DNA from: CBDCYS01 sp965226245 | GTDB lineage: Bacteria > Acidobacteriota > Terriglobia > Bryobacterales > UBA6623 | Direction: 5' to 3' | Assembly: GCA_965226245.1 (NCBI GenBank) | Contig: CBDDCL010000015.1 | Coordinates: forward strand, 4,650,001-4,714,000 | DNA: 64,000 nucleotides | The notes under the pieces: generated by a model | Database searches by the model: none | What the model was told of the DNA's origin: nothing | What the model saw: the letters and a program-made list of their open reading frames with translations, nothing else | In this document: piece by piece, positions 51,667 to 61,481 of the stretch | How the letters are laid out: each line of letters starts with the position of its first letter | Numbering within the stretch: position 1 is the stretch's first letter | Made by a program: the position numbers and the translations under genes

Positions 51667-51775
51667 CCGTGTCCATCCAGCGAAAAGACGGTGTTATTTG
51701 GGAATGGTTGTGCAGGGCCAAATCCTTTGAAAAGTTGATGGCGGAGTTTGTGTGGCTGAGCGCCAAGACACTCAT
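51581..51775 (-). CDS. Small unknown protein or frameshifted antitoxin N-terminus
   Basis: 64 aa beginning MSVLALSHTNSAINFSKDLA. Its start overlaps the stop of the 51772-52092 gene by 4 bp, indicating coupling. Its last ~20 residues (TYGDLLDEIADLKSGT) look like the head of the antitoxin that continues in another frame at 51463-51666. It may be a real small gene or half of a broken antitoxin. Confidence 0.45.
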   Translation of the reverse strand: MSVLALSHTNSAINFSKDLALHNHSQITPSFRWMDTVATETEVHTNNRTYGDLLDEIADLKSGT

Positions 51776-52092
51776 GTTAGCTCCTCCTCGGACCGTAACG
51801 CTTCGATCTGCCTAAGGTGACCGTCCAGCCAGTCTCTCAAGGAGGTGGCAACGCTAAGGTCCATGACTACCGCGATCTCAGCTTCTCTGACAATCCCTTC
51901 CCGTGCTTTCCTCGCCGTTTCCTCTCCTATGGACCCGTCCGGGTTGACTTTGTGTGTGACCTGTTGCGGAATGGCCTGGCGCTGATTCCAGAACACCATT
52001 TGGCCGCCTAAGATTGAACGACCGGCTGAACCCGTAAACGGCTTTGTGTCCCCTTGCTCATTGTATCTGAACAGCAGCCGCTCCAAGTACAC
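51772..52092 (-). CDS. Protein of unknown function upstream of the antitoxin
   Basis: 106 aa from a GTG at 52092. It reads as a globular protein, with GSAGRSILGGQMVFWNQRQA then HKVNPDGSIGEETARKAREG and VVMDLSVATSLRDWLDGHLR. It overlaps the next small gene by 4 bp. No family was recognised. It stands divergent to rpoN. Confidence 0.55.
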   Translation of the reverse strand: MYLERLLFRYNEQGDTKPFTGSAGRSILGGQMVFWNQRQAIPQQVTHKVNPDGSIGEETARKAREGIVREAEIAVVMDLSVATSLRDWLDGHLRQIEALRSEEELT

Positions 52093-52193
52093 GTCTTCTT
52101 CGATGCGAGGCGGGGCCGAGACGAGGCAGTCTCATGTAGCGTCGATCAACCGCGTTGCTATACTGATTGCAGAAAGTCTTCGATGCGGCCGCT

Positions 52194-53753
52194 ATGTTGA
52201 TGCAACAGCGCCTGGTCCTGAAGCTTGCGCAGAAGCCTGTCCTGACGCAAAGCCTGCGGCAACTGGTCAAGTTGCTGGCCCTCAACAAACTGGAGCTCAA
52301 GGAGGAAATCTCTCAAGAGTTACTGGAAAACCCGGTCCTGGAAGCGGCTGTCGACGGCGACAGCGAAGCCGAGCCGGGTGCGAGCGAGGACGACGAGGCC
52401 GCCTGGGGCTCGGAAGCGGCTGCGACAGCCGCAACGAAAAACACGGACGGGGCGGCGGTCAACGGTTCCGCCGAAGCAGCGCCGGCAGCCGCGGCCCAGA
52501 CGGAAGCAGTCGGCGCGGAAGAGGCCGGCGCGGGCGAGAAAGAAACTCCCGACGCCTTCGATGAGATTGACATCGAGGCGTACTTCAATGACTACCTTGA
52601 TCCGGGAATCCATACACCTTTCGCGGTGGAAGCCCTGGAACGCCCCTCCTTTGAAACATTCCTGGCGCAACCCAGCACGCTAACCGGCCATTTGCTGTGG
52701 CAGCTCAGTTTGTCAGCCGGTACGGGCAGAATCGCGGAAACCGTGCAGGCCATCATCGGCAACTTGGATGAAGACGGCTACTTGACGGCGACGCTGGAGG
52801 AAGTTGCAGCCCTAACGGGAGCGTCAGAGGAGGAATCCCAGAAAGCCTTGAAGGTTGTGCAAGAGTTCGACCCGCTTGGAGTCGGCTCCAGGAATCTGGA
52901 AGAGTGTCTGACGATCCAACTGCGGGAATGCGGAGCGGGTCAGGGAGTCGCGGGAGCCATCGTCGCCGAGCATTTCGATGCGCTCGAACGAGGGGATGCC
53001 GGCGAACTCAGCAAGCGGCTTGCGCGCCCGCGGAAACACGTCGAAATCGCCCTGCAGTTGATCAAGCGTCTGGACCCGCGGCCGGGCCAGCAATACAACG
53101 TCTCCAAGGTTCGCACGGTCGAGCCGGACGTGTTTTTCGTGAAATCGCAGGACGGGTTTCGTGTCGTCCTCAACGAGGACGACCTGCCGGATTTGCGCTT
53201 GAACCGGCAGTACCGCCAGCTGTTGCGAAAAGGCCGCTCAACGAAGGAAACGCGAGACTACGTCAAAGATCGCTATAACGCGGCAATTCAGTTGCTGCGC
53301 AACATCCAACAGCGCAGACACACAATCGAGGGCGTTTGCGAGGCAGTCGTTCGGAGGCAGACGGCGTTTTTGGCGAACGGGTTGGACCACCTGCGTCCGA
53401 TGATGATCAAGGACGTCGCCGAAGAGATTGGCGTCCACCCCTCGACGGTGAGCCGCGCGGTAGCCAATAAGTACGCTCACACGCCTCATGGAGTTTATGA
53501 GCTGCGGTTCTTCTTCTCGGAAGCCGTACAAGGACCCTCGGGCGCCTCGGTTCCCCTTTTGCTGTTGAAGCGCAGGGTGAAGAAGATGATCGAGGAAGAG
53601 AACCCCGCCGCGCCGCTGACAGACGAGCATCTCAGCAAGATGCTAAAGGAGCAAGGCATCTCGGTCACTCGCCGCACGGTGGCGAAGTACCGCGAGGACA
53701 TGAATATCCCCTCCACTCATCGGCGGCGGCGCCGAGCCTGCAAGCAAGCGTAA
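52194..53753 (+). CDS. rpoN: RNA polymerase sigma-54 factor
   Basis: 519 aa from ATG 52194 (MLMQQRLVLKLAQKPVLTQS); the frame open from 52167 is less likely, and ATG 52200 is also possible. Region I is QSLRQLVKLLALNKLELKEE. An acidic, alanine-rich region II spans residues ~55-110. The core-binding and DNA-binding region III ends with the RpoN box, RRTVAKYREDMNIPSTHRRR. It directs transcription from -24/-12 promoters and needs AAA activators. It is followed by hpf and rapZ as in many bacteria. Confidence 0.95.
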   Translation: MLMQQRLVLKLAQKPVLTQSLRQLVKLLALNKLELKEEISQELLENPVLEAAVDGDSEAEPGASEDDEAAWGSEAAATAATKNTDGAAVNGSAEAAPAAAAQTEAVGAEEAGAGEKETPDAFDEIDIEAYFNDYLDPGIHTPFAVEALERPSFETFLAQPSTLTGHLLWQLSLSAGTGRIAETVQAIIGNLDEDGYLTATLEEVAALTGASEEESQKALKVVQEFDPLGVGSRNLEECLTIQLRECGAGQGVAGAIVAEHFDALERGDAGELSKRLARPRKHVEIALQLIKRLDPRPGQQYNVSKVRTVEPDVFFVKSQDGFRVVLNEDDLPDLRLNRQYRQLLRKGRSTKETRDYVKDRYNAAIQLLRNIQQRRHTIEGVCEAVVRRQTAFLANGLDHLRPMMIKDVAEEIGVHPSTVSRAVANKYAHTPHGVYELRFFFSEAVQGPSGASVPLLLLKRRVKKMIEEENPAAPLTDEHLSKMLKEQGISVTRRTVAKYREDMNIPSTHRRRRRACKQA

Positions 53754-53761
53754 AGGGAGCT

Positions 53762-54337
53762 ATGAGGATTCATTACACCGGACGTAACGCAGAGGTCTCA
53801 GATGAGCAGAAGCAAAAAGTGCAGCGAAAGTTTGAGAAAGTCCATAAAATCCTGAGCCCCAAACGGAGCCTGGAAGCGCATGTCACCCTGTCCCGGCAGC
53901 GGCATCTGTGCGAGGCGGAAGTCACCCTGTACGCTTTAAACCACACACTTGTCGTGACAGGAACGAACCAGGAACCCTACCCGGCGCTACTGGCAGCGGT
54001 CGACAGACTGGAAAAGCAGGCCGTCAAGAACAAACACAAACTAATTGACGTTCGGCGATCAGAGCGAAACCGCGCCCAGCGGTTCACCGCCGAAGAAGGC
54101 GCCGCTCCTGACGCAGCCGGCGCAAACCAAAAGTCCCGCGGGAAGCCGAAGAATCATACGCCTCGCGTTCTGCGCAGTAACGATATCGCTCCCAAGCCGC
54201 TCTCGGTGGAAGGAGCCGTGCTGAAGCTCGAAGAGTTGGGCCGTGATCACCTGACATTTCGAAACGTGGAAGATGGCCGCATGAATGTCCTCATGCGACG
54301 TCGTGACGGGAATCTGGAACTGATCGAAGCCGGCTAA
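53762..54337 (+). CDS. hpf: Ribosome hibernation-promoting factor, long form
   Basis: 191 aa with GGGAGCT just before the ATG, 8 bp after the rpoN stop. The N-terminal S30AE domain (MRIHYTGRNAEVSDEQKQKV and RHLCEAEVTLYALNHTLVVT) binds the 30S decoding site. The C-terminal dimerisation domain (PLSVEGAVLKLEELGRDHLT then FRNVEDGRMNVLMRRRDGNL) is typical of the long form that makes 100S dimers. The link to rpoN is conserved. Confidence 0.93.
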   Translation: MRIHYTGRNAEVSDEQKQKVQRKFEKVHKILSPKRSLEAHVTLSRQRHLCEAEVTLYALNHTLVVTGTNQEPYPALLAAVDRLEKQAVKNKHKLIDVRRSERNRAQRFTAEEGAAPDAAGANQKSRGKPKNHTPRVLRSNDIAPKPLSVEGAVLKLEELGRDHLTFRNVEDGRMNVLMRRRDGNLELIEAG

Positions 54338-54428
54338 GCGCAGCGCTGTCGGGATGCGGCTTCGTAGCATCGAAGAGGCATGGGGTGCAAGCCGCGCCCC
54401 TCAAGAGAAGCCGCCTCCCTCGAGAAGA

Positions 54429-55382
54429 ATGAAGCGCAAGTCCACGCAATCCAAACGCACGCCCCGGCCCCTCGCGGACAAGAATACTGAAGCGACAGCG
54501 GACCCGAATGCGCCGGCCGCCGCGGGTCCCGAAGTGGTCATCATCACGGGGCTAAGCGGGTCCGGCAAAGGCTCGGTGCTTCGAGTTTTCGAGGACATGG
54601 GTTACTACGCGGTCGACAACCTGCCGGTCGACTTGATTCACACGTTTGCGGAACTTTGCCGGCAGTCCCAGGAGATCTCACGAGCCGCCCTGGTGGTCGA
54701 CATCCGGGAAGGAAAGGCTCTGAAGCGCTTCCCGCGCATCTTTCGGGAATTGCGGCGGCAAACGAAAACATTGCTGCTGTTCCTGGAGACCGGCGACGAG
54801 ATTCTGCAGCGGCGATTCAGCGAGACCCGCAGACCGCATCCGCTGGGAACGGCGACCACGGTCCGCGGAAACATTGCGGCCGAGCGCAAAGCCCTGGCGA
54901 CACTTCAGAAGCTGACGGACTTTACGATCGACACCTCGCAGCTCAACATTCACGACCTGCGGCGGTTGATCACGTCCCGCTTCAGCGGCTCGACCCAAGA
55001 ACCCGCGCTGCAGGCGACGATTCTTAGTTTCGGTTTTAAGCACGGCCTGCCGACCGACAGCGATCTGGTCTTCGACGTGCGATTTCTGCCGAACCCGAAT
55101 TACGTGCCGGGATGCAAGCATCTGACGGGAAAGCACCCCAAGGTGGCGCGCTATGTGCGGTCGTTCCCTCAGACAGGCGAGTTCATCGGCCGTATTTCGG
55201 ACCTGCTGATTTATCTGCTTCCGCACTACTCTCGCGAAGGCAAGAGTTACCTGACCATCAGCTTCGGCTGCACCGGTGGGAGGCACCGTTCCGTTTTCAT
55301 TGCCGACTCGATCGGGCGCAATCTCGCCGCCGCCGGGTGCACCACGAAAGTAGTGCACCGCGACATTAAGAAAGACAGCTAG
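54429..55382 (+). CDS. rapZ: RapZ-family nucleotide-binding RNase adapter
   Basis: 317 aa from ATG 54429, with GAGAAG upstream; ATG 54354 would add 25 residues and follow hpf by 16 bp. The P-loop is ITGLSGSGKGSVLRVFEDMG. The C-terminal domain has SFGFKHGLPTDSDLVFDVRF, LPNPNYVPGCKHLTGKHPKV and the TISFGCTGGRHRSVFIAD end. Usual RapZ is ~285 aa, so this has an N-terminal basic extension (KRKSTQSKRTPRPLADKNT). It binds small RNAs/ATP and, in E. coli, targets GlmZ for RNase E; here the target is unknown. Confidence 0.93.
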   Translation: MKRKSTQSKRTPRPLADKNTEATADPNAPAAAGPEVVIITGLSGSGKGSVLRVFEDMGYYAVDNLPVDLIHTFAELCRQSQEISRAALVVDIREGKALKRFPRIFRELRRQTKTLLLFLETGDEILQRRFSETRRPHPLGTATTVRGNIAAERKALATLQKLTDFTIDTSQLNIHDLRRLITSRFSGSTQEPALQATILSFGFKHGLPTDSDLVFDVRFLPNPNYVPGCKHLTGKHPKVARYVRSFPQTGEFIGRISDLLIYLLPHYSREGKSYLTISFGCTGGRHRSVFIADSIGRNLAAAGCTTKVVHRDIKKDS

Positions 55383-55470
55383 CCAGGCGCGCCAGGCACG
55401 GTTGGTTTCCTAACTGAGTGGCGCCAGGGCAGTTGCTATAATTTGGTTGTCGGAACACCTTCTTAACCCC

Positions 55471-57459
55471 ATGAAAAGGACTTGTTTTTACCTCGCCGGC
55501 CTCACTGTACTGACCGTTTTGGGGATGGGCCAGTCCCCCTTCCAAAGCGCCCCTCCAAAAGTTGAGGAGGCGCTTCGCGCGCGAGTGGGTCAGTTCTACA
55601 CCCTCTTCCGGCAAGGCAAATTCCGTCAGGCTGAAGAGCTGGTGGCCGAGGATTCCAAGGACACCTACTACACGACGAAAAAGGCTCGCCATCAGGGCTT
55701 CGAAATCAAGAGCGTCTCGTTTTCCCCAGACGTAAAGGACGCAACCGTTCTGGTCGCTCTTCGAATGATCATGCCGATGATAGGTGTGAGTCCGGTGGCG
55801 GTCCCGGTAGCCAGCAAGTGGAGAAGGGTCAAAGGAGAGTGGTACCTCCACTATCCGCAGTACAAGCCCGGCGATACGGTTCAAACTCCCTTTGGGTCTA
55901 AAAAGATCCCCGATGATCCTCAGCGGCTGGCGATCTTGTCGAGAATGGAGGAAAGGCCGGATCTCGCGTCCCTTCGGAGAATGTACAAGGTAAGCGCAAA
56001 AGAACTTCGCTTCCCTTCATCGGCTCCGGGGCGGATCACCCAAGAGATCACCGTGACTAATCGCTCGAAGGGGAGGCTTTCGCTGGAACGGCGGACGAAA
56101 GACATCAAAGGCGTCGAAGTAGAGATTACTCCCGAGGAGGCAGGCCCGGGCGAGAAGATCAAGGTCAGCTTCATGTACGTTCCCGCAGTCGAGCAGCAGA
56201 GACGAGACCACAAGGTACGGTTCACGATTTCGCCGATTTCGCAGCATTTTTCGATTGACCTGATCTTCGAGAAGTCCCAAGCCTCCTATGAGGACACGCC
56301 CGGAAAAGTTTATGCGAAGGAGGTGACGGTGACAGACCAAGGCCGCTGGAGCCTTGATGTCACCGGATTGACGGCCAGCCAGCTCTACCGCATTGAGATT
56401 GAAGCGCAGGCCCTTCCCGGCGGACAAGGGAAGGCCTTGCTCGGCGTTCACGACGGCTCGGGACGCTACGGCGTCTCCGACGGCCCGCGGAGAATTGACA
56501 CAGGCTCGACCGAGCTGTTCGCTGTTGAATTCAGCGCTACCCCAACGGAGAACGCCCGCATTCACTTGGGCTATGTGGGTGGGTCCGGATCGGTGCGCTG
56601 GAGCGGACTCAAGATTACCGACCGCACTCGTGTGCACCCGCAGTTCGCGCAATCCGGTTTCGAAGGTCCGTTTGTCATCCCTTGGAACGTATGGGCCAAC
56701 GTCGACGCCGAGCTAACATCAAAAGTGGCCAGGAGCGGCAAGCAAAGTTTGGCGGTAAGCGGAACCGGCGGAGCGGTTTACCAGGATATCTCCGGGATCA
56801 GCCCGGGGCGCCTCTATCAGGTTACCGCCTGGGTCAAGGCGGAACCGGGAACCGAAGGCAAAGTCAGCCTGGACCTTCACGACGGGAGGAAACAATCAGT
56901 CGGGTCGACGGATGCCGTCAAGGTCTCCGACTCCGAATTTGAGCCGCTCACGCTGGATTACAGAGCGACCGAGAGCGGGGTCGTTCGAGTGCATCTGGCC
57001 TACCAGGGAGGAGACGGGACGGTCTACTTCGACGACGTGACCGTGACCGAAAAGAGTGTCGCCAATGGCGGCTTCGAGAGTAATGAGCCCGCCCCTTGGG
57101 AGACCGCTGGTGACGCCGACATTGCGCTGAGCGATGAAGTGGCGTCCAGCGGCGCTCAGAGTCTGGCGCTGAGCAATTCCGAGGGGGCCGTGACACAACA
57201 GCTTTCGGGCTTGCGTCCCGGCGGGCTCTACCAGGTCACGGCGTGGGCTCGTTCGTCTCCCAATGCCAAGGGACGTGTGCTGTTGAAAGCCGGCAAAGAA
57301 GAAGCCCGCGATGGCCCCCGAAAGGTGTCCGATTCGGTCTTCCAGCCCTTCTCGGCCGACTTCAAGGCGGATGCCGGCGGGAGCGCGCGCATCCAGCTTG
57401 GATACACCGGCGGCCAAGGAACGCTCTATTGGGACGACGTGACGGTAGCTGCGAAATAG
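55471..57459 (+). CDS. Exported multi-domain beta-sandwich protein
   Basis: 662 aa from ATG 55471 (MKRTCFYLAGLTVLTVLGMG), a signal peptide. The N-terminal ~110 residues form an NTF2-like domain (ARVGQFYTLFRQGKFRQAEE). Residues ~180-270 look like an Ig/DUF1573-like fold (ITQEITVTNRSKGRLSLERR). Three tandem carbohydrate-binding-like jelly rolls follow, with repeated SGLRPGGLYQVTAWARSSPN, GISPGRLYQVTAWVKAEPGT and strings ending TVYFDDVTVT and TLYWDDVTVA. These suggest binding of polysaccharide or cell surface. No catalytic motif is visible. It is upstream of, but opposite to, the next surface gene. Confidence 0.75.
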   Translation: MKRTCFYLAGLTVLTVLGMGQSPFQSAPPKVEEALRARVGQFYTLFRQGKFRQAEELVAEDSKDTYYTTKKARHQGFEIKSVSFSPDVKDATVLVALRMIMPMIGVSPVAVPVASKWRRVKGEWYLHYPQYKPGDTVQTPFGSKKIPDDPQRLAILSRMEERPDLASLRRMYKVSAKELRFPSSAPGRITQEITVTNRSKGRLSLERRTKDIKGVEVEITPEEAGPGEKIKVSFMYVPAVEQQRRDHKVRFTISPISQHFSIDLIFEKSQASYEDTPGKVYAKEVTVTDQGRWSLDVTGLTASQLYRIEIEAQALPGGQGKALLGVHDGSGRYGVSDGPRRIDTGSTELFAVEFSATPTENARIHLGYVGGSGSVRWSGLKITDRTRVHPQFAQSGFEGPFVIPWNVWANVDAELTSKVARSGKQSLAVSGTGGAVYQDISGISPGRLYQVTAWVKAEPGTEGKVSLDLHDGRKQSVGSTDAVKVSDSEFEPLTLDYRATESGVVRVHLAYQGGDGTVYFDDVTVTEKSVANGGFESNEPAPWETAGDADIALSDEVASSGAQSLALSNSEGAVTQQLSGLRPGGLYQVTAWARSSPNAKGRVLLKAGKEEARDGPRKVSDSVFQPFSADFKADAGGSARIQLGYTGGQGTLYWDDVTVAAK

Positions 57460-57593
57460 CGTAGCTCCCCGCCACGCCCACTGGCGGCCCATACCTGCCT
57501 GGAGCGGGATCCGCGTTTGTGCACCCGCAAAGCCTCCCAGCAGGCGCGCCCGCTACGGCCCGGGAGAGACTGCCCCCCCATAAGAACGGGCCG

Positions 57594-60500
57594 TCAGGGG
57601 CACTGTACTACGGTCGAGCTGGGCAGACTGAAGGAGCCGCCCACCCTGATACTGAGAGGCCTCACGCCGCAGCCTGCATCCTGCGGTATTTCGAAGTTGA
57701 CTTGATAGAGACCCAGAAAACCCGGTGCGTAGCCGCCGAACAGCACCGTGGAACCCTTGTCGTCCACCCCGACGACAATGCTCTCGACCATAACCGGCGG
57801 AGGAATTGGTCCCAGCACCCCAGTACCTACCGACTGCGAGAGCGCTCCGCCTCCCGTGAGAAACATGGAGACGACGTCTCCGCGCTGGGCGGGATTCTGT
57901 TCCGTGACGAGTTGTCCCGAGATTGCGTGAATCACGGCTCCGACGGTCCCTCCACCCGCGACAGGAATCTCGAAAATGCCCGGCTGGGTTGAAAACACGG
58001 GGGCCCCGCTCACCGTCTTGCGAGTGCCATTATTCTCTACTTCGATCGTCGTCGTTTGACCTGATGAAAGCTCGAATGGGATCTGCAAGTTGACTTGCTC
58101 GGCGGGACTTCCCGTGATGGACAATAAAGGCGCCGCGATTCCCCCGATGCGAATCGTTGTTCCGTTGAAAGAGGTAGCGCCGCCCGCAAGTTCCGTCCCG
58201 CTGATCCCTTCCGATAGGCCCGCCCCGAACAAGGTCGCCAGGCTTCCCGGCACAATACCGGGCTGAAAGGTCGCCGCGTTGACTAAGCCGCCCGCTTCAA
58301 AAGTCGGCGGGCGGCCGATCGTGCCCAGTACGAATGTTGTGGACACTACTCCTCCAGCAGCTGCAGCAGCAGTTGCAACGATTGAAATCGTGCGGGCGAA
58401 CTGATCGGAACGGCCGCTGGCTTCCATGAGCGCCGCGGCCGTGACAAGGAGTTCGACGCGCACGCCGGCCCTCCCATCAGGGCCGGTTTTCTGGATCAAA
58501 GGGTTGCCGGGATCCCCCAAGCCGAGGGGATGCAAGACGACAAATTCCGGCCCTGAGAAGGTCACGTCCACGCTCGATGCCGGCTGATCCCCCACCTCAT
58601 TCAATTGAACAATCAATGGATCGGAAATTTCCCCGGCCGCCAGGATTTGATTCTGCCCCGAGACCGTGGAGATCGAGACGGGTTGCGGGGCGGTTGCGGT
58701 TAGGTTGAATGTCGCCACCAGGCTCCCGAGAACGCCCCGCACAACCACCGGTCCTGGCGTTTCCCCCATCACCACCCTCGCCAGGGCGCCATCGGGATCA
58801 CTAGCGGTAATCAGAGTCGCCTCACCCTGGACGACACTCCATACGACGCTCGGGAACGCCACAACGCCGCCAGACTCGTTAATGATGCGCATGCGAAGCG
58901 GCATGGCGATTTCCCGCCCGATGCGCGCGCTTTGCCCGTCCCCGACCTTTTCGAAGTCTACCGGCTGACCACCGGTTGTGGTGATATTAAAAGTCGCGGA
59001 GGGGAATTTTGGAGCGATGGCTTCAACAAGAATGGCGACATTCCCGGCGTTGGGGCCGAGAGTCACGTTTACCTCCCGGTCGAAGAAGGGAAACGTTTGC
59101 AGAAACGCCGGAGTGATTCCGACTGGGGGGCCCGAAATCTGACGAATGCGGATTCCTATGTTCCCAGTTGCCCCAAAACCTGTTGACGCCCGGAACACCA
59201 ATGGATTGGGAAGCTGGGTTCCCGTTGGCGCCGTTTGACCGTCACCGGAGATCTTCGCGATCCCGATGGTGTTGGCCGCGAACGTCACCGTGAATCGGTA
59301 GGTGGCGAAGCCCAGCTCTCCAAAGCCCGGGACCTGGGCAACCAACGAACCTTCTAGTAAAGTGCCCGCGCCCGGGGGAATCCTCCCCGCCGTACACTCC
59401 ACGGTGGCGAAGCCGTTGGGGTCGGTTGGCACTTCCGATAGAGTGACGCCCGCGCCAAATGGTCTGCACCCAGCCGCGAAAGCCGCAAAGCTGACAAGCG
59501 TGCCCGGAGGTAAAGGGTTTCCTGTTAGATCCGTCACTAAGAGAACAAATTTTTCAGGGAACAGCGTTAGGGGGAAGACAATCTGCGAATCCCCGCCGAC
59601 CTTAATGAGGCCCGTCGCTCGGATCAGGTTTACCTGTATGATTGCCGGTTCCACGCCCGCCGTGCGTGCGGCGATGATAATGGGCTGGACCGGTTCTTGA
59701 GCCTGTTCGACAGGAGCCGGTTGCAGGGCGGCTTGAGTGGCTGCCGCCGGTTCCGGGTCAGTCTCCGCCGTGGGGGGCTCTCCCTGCTCAGTGAACTCCT
59801 CGGCAACTGAAAGGGCCGCGGGTTCCTCGGGCTCCGGCGGGATCTCCGGAATCGTTACGACCGCTGAAGCGATGCCCCGGCTATTGGTGACGCTCGGCTC
59901 CGGAGTGTCAATAATCACTTCGACGGGCGAACCTTCAGCGGCGAACAATACGGCCTGTCCCAATATCGGGTTGCCTTCCGCGTCCACGACCCGTACCGAC
60001 ACGGGTACGGGCAGGACCCTCCCGGGTGGAACGAATTGATTGTTCCCGCCGTTCACGGTAATTTCAGCCGGGGGAAGCTGAGATGGCGGAAAAACCACGG
60101 CGTGGCCCGCGGGAGCGATGGGCACAAGCACGGTGTTGGTAGCCTGGATGGTCGCCACGTCGACGCGGGTCACTGTGCTGGCGGGAAGTGAGGACAGGAA
60201 GATCACCCTTTTGTTGGGCGAGATTCCTATGTCCCGGGAGTCCTGCCCGAAACTCAGTACCTCAACTGTTGGGTTCGGCGTGGCGGTGAAGTCGATTTCA
60301 ACGAAGTCGCGTGAGCCGCTTAGGATGCCAAACGCCCGCTCGTTGCTGACAATTACAATTTCCTCGAACTTGGTCGCTCCGACTCCACCGATTGGGCGAA
60401 CTGTCCGGGCGTTCAAGTCAAACAGGAGAGAGTTCGCAAGCGCGCCGGTACTGCCGTTCCGGACGAGAACTTCCGTGCTATTGGGGAGCGGCAGAATCTT

Positions 60501-61172
60501 GCCGTTGACGATCGTGGAACTGGACTCGATCATCTCAATTTCCTCAAAGTCGGTCGTTCGGAACTGCGACAGGCCGTTGCGGGTAGCGACGAGGAGGCGC
60601 CCGTCATTCGGCGTCAGAGCGATGGATGAAGAGCTGGGAACCTCGAAAGTGCGCTCAACAAGCAGGGTAGCCAAGTCAATGACGTTGACGACTCTGCCTC
60701 GGTTCGCGAGAACGTAGGCTTTGGTGGAGGTGTTGTCGACGACAATCTGAGTCGGCCCGCCGCCGACGGGAATGCCCGGTAGCTGTTCGTCTGTGTCAGT
60801 TCGAATCACCCGCACCATGCCGCCCGCGACGAGCAGGTATTTCCCATCGGGAGTGATTTTGGCGTCGGTGGCGCTCGAGCCGAGACTGAGACGCTGAGTG
60901 ACCAGCAAGGTCTCGGCATCCAGGACGACGACGGTGTCGACTGAGGTGCGGCTGATGGCGTAGAATTTCTTGCCATCGGCGGTGCCGACAACGTCAGTGA
61001 CGGTCGAAGTCCCGGTAAAGGACCCTATCGCGGCGAGGGTGTCGGCGTCGAGAACCGTGACAACGGCGGTTCCAGAGGGGGGAAACAGAAAGACACGTCC
61101 CTTTGCACGAAGCGTGCCTGTGGCAGCGAACAGAGCGAGTAGACACACGGCTACTACTCGGATAAAAAGCAT
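57594..61172 (-). CDS. Large secreted YVTN-propeller / Ig-like / Solibacter C-terminal domain protein
   Basis: 1192 aa beginning MLFIRVVAVCLLALFAATGT (signal peptide). Residues ~25-360 form a YVTN-type propeller (VTVLDADTLAAIGSFTGTST, VVVLDAETLLVTQRLSLGSS). Invasin/BIg1-like Ig domains follow (LPVPVSVRVVDAEGNPILGQ; QLPNPLVFRASTGFGATGNI). The C-terminus carries the Solibacter-type TIGR03437 domain: GLVNAATFQPGIVPGSLATL then FGAGLSEGISGTELAGG. Such proteins are numerous in this lineage and are thought to be exported or on the surface. Ligand unknown. Confidence 0.85.
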   Translation of the reverse strand: MLFIRVVAVCLLALFAATGTLRAKGRVFLFPPSGTAVVTVLDADTLAAIGSFTGTSTVTDVVGTADGKKFYAISRTSVDTVVVLDAETLLVTQRLSLGSSATDAKITPDGKYLLVAGGMVRVIRTDTDEQLPGIPVGGGPTQIVVDNTSTKAYVLANRGRVVNVIDLATLLVERTFEVPSSSSIALTPNDGRLLVATRNGLSQFRTTDFEEIEMIESSSTIVNGKILPLPNSTEVLVRNGSTGALANSLLFDLNARTVRPIGGVGATKFEEIVIVSNERAFGILSGSRDFVEIDFTATPNPTVEVLSFGQDSRDIGISPNKRVIFLSSLPASTVTRVDVATIQATNTVLVPIAPAGHAVVFPPSQLPPAEITVNGGNNQFVPPGRVLPVPVSVRVVDAEGNPILGQAVLFAAEGSPVEVIIDTPEPSVTNSRGIASAVVTIPEIPPEPEEPAALSVAEEFTEQGEPPTAETDPEPAAATQAALQPAPVEQAQEPVQPIIIAARTAGVEPAIIQVNLIRATGLIKVGGDSQIVFPLTLFPEKFVLLVTDLTGNPLPPGTLVSFAAFAAGCRPFGAGVTLSEVPTDPNGFATVECTAGRIPPGAGTLLEGSLVAQVPGFGELGFATYRFTVTFAANTIGIAKISGDGQTAPTGTQLPNPLVFRASTGFGATGNIGIRIRQISGPPVGITPAFLQTFPFFDREVNVTLGPNAGNVAILVEAIAPKFPSATFNITTTGGQPVDFEKVGDGQSARIGREIAMPLRMRIINESGGVVAFPSVVWSVVQGEATLITASDPDGALARVVMGETPGPVVVRGVLGSLVATFNLTATAPQPVSISTVSGQNQILAAGEISDPLIVQLNEVGDQPASSVDVTFSGPEFVVLHPLGLGDPGNPLIQKTGPDGRAGVRVELLVTAAALMEASGRSDQFARTISIVATAAAAAGGVVSTTFVLGTIGRPPTFEAGGLVNAATFQPGIVPGSLATLFGAGLSEGISGTELAGGATSFNGTTIRIGGIAAPLLSITGSPAEQVNLQIPFELSSGQTTTIEVENNGTRKTVSGAPVFSTQPGIFEIPVAGGGTVGAVIHAISGQLVTEQNPAQRGDVVSMFLTGGGALSQSVGTGVLGPIPPPVMVESIVVGVDDKGSTVLFGGYAPGFLGLYQVNFEIPQDAGCGVRPLSIRVGGSFSLPSSTVVQCP

Positions 61173-61481
61173 ACGATATTCCCTCTCGGTCGGTGCAGGG
61201 GCGCAGGGGCGGTAAGGGAGCGTAGTATCGAATGATATCAGGTTCGCGGCAAATCAAGGAAGTGCGGCGCCGCCCGTTGTAAGGATGGTCACCATCGTCG
61301 GATGCCCACGAATTCGGAGGTGTGGTGCGGCTTTCGACCAGCACGAAGGATGGGCTTTCAGCCCGTCTCTCGTTTGAGTCCGAGAGCGAGAATCGAACCA
61401 GGCGACACCCGCACCAAAAAGAACGAGGGGGGCGTTGCCGCCCCCCTCGGTTGATGGTTAGAGTTTACAAATTGACGCTGC
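61173..61481. other. Intergenic region with terminator
   Basis: About 310 bp between two minus-strand surface-protein genes. It contains the terminator of the upstream gene (61414-61449) and a small palindrome GGGCT-ttc-AGCCC at 61352-61364. A GATACTAC stretch and a GAGAGGGA site precede the 61172 start on the minus strand. Confidence 0.5.
61414..61449 (-). terminator. Rho-independent terminator of the 61482 gene
   Basis: On the minus strand a perfect 11-bp stem CGAGGGGGGCG / CGCCCCCCTCG with a GCAA loop is followed by TTCTTTTT. It lies 33 bp after the stop at 61482. This is the clearest intrinsic terminator in the window. Confidence 0.85.
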
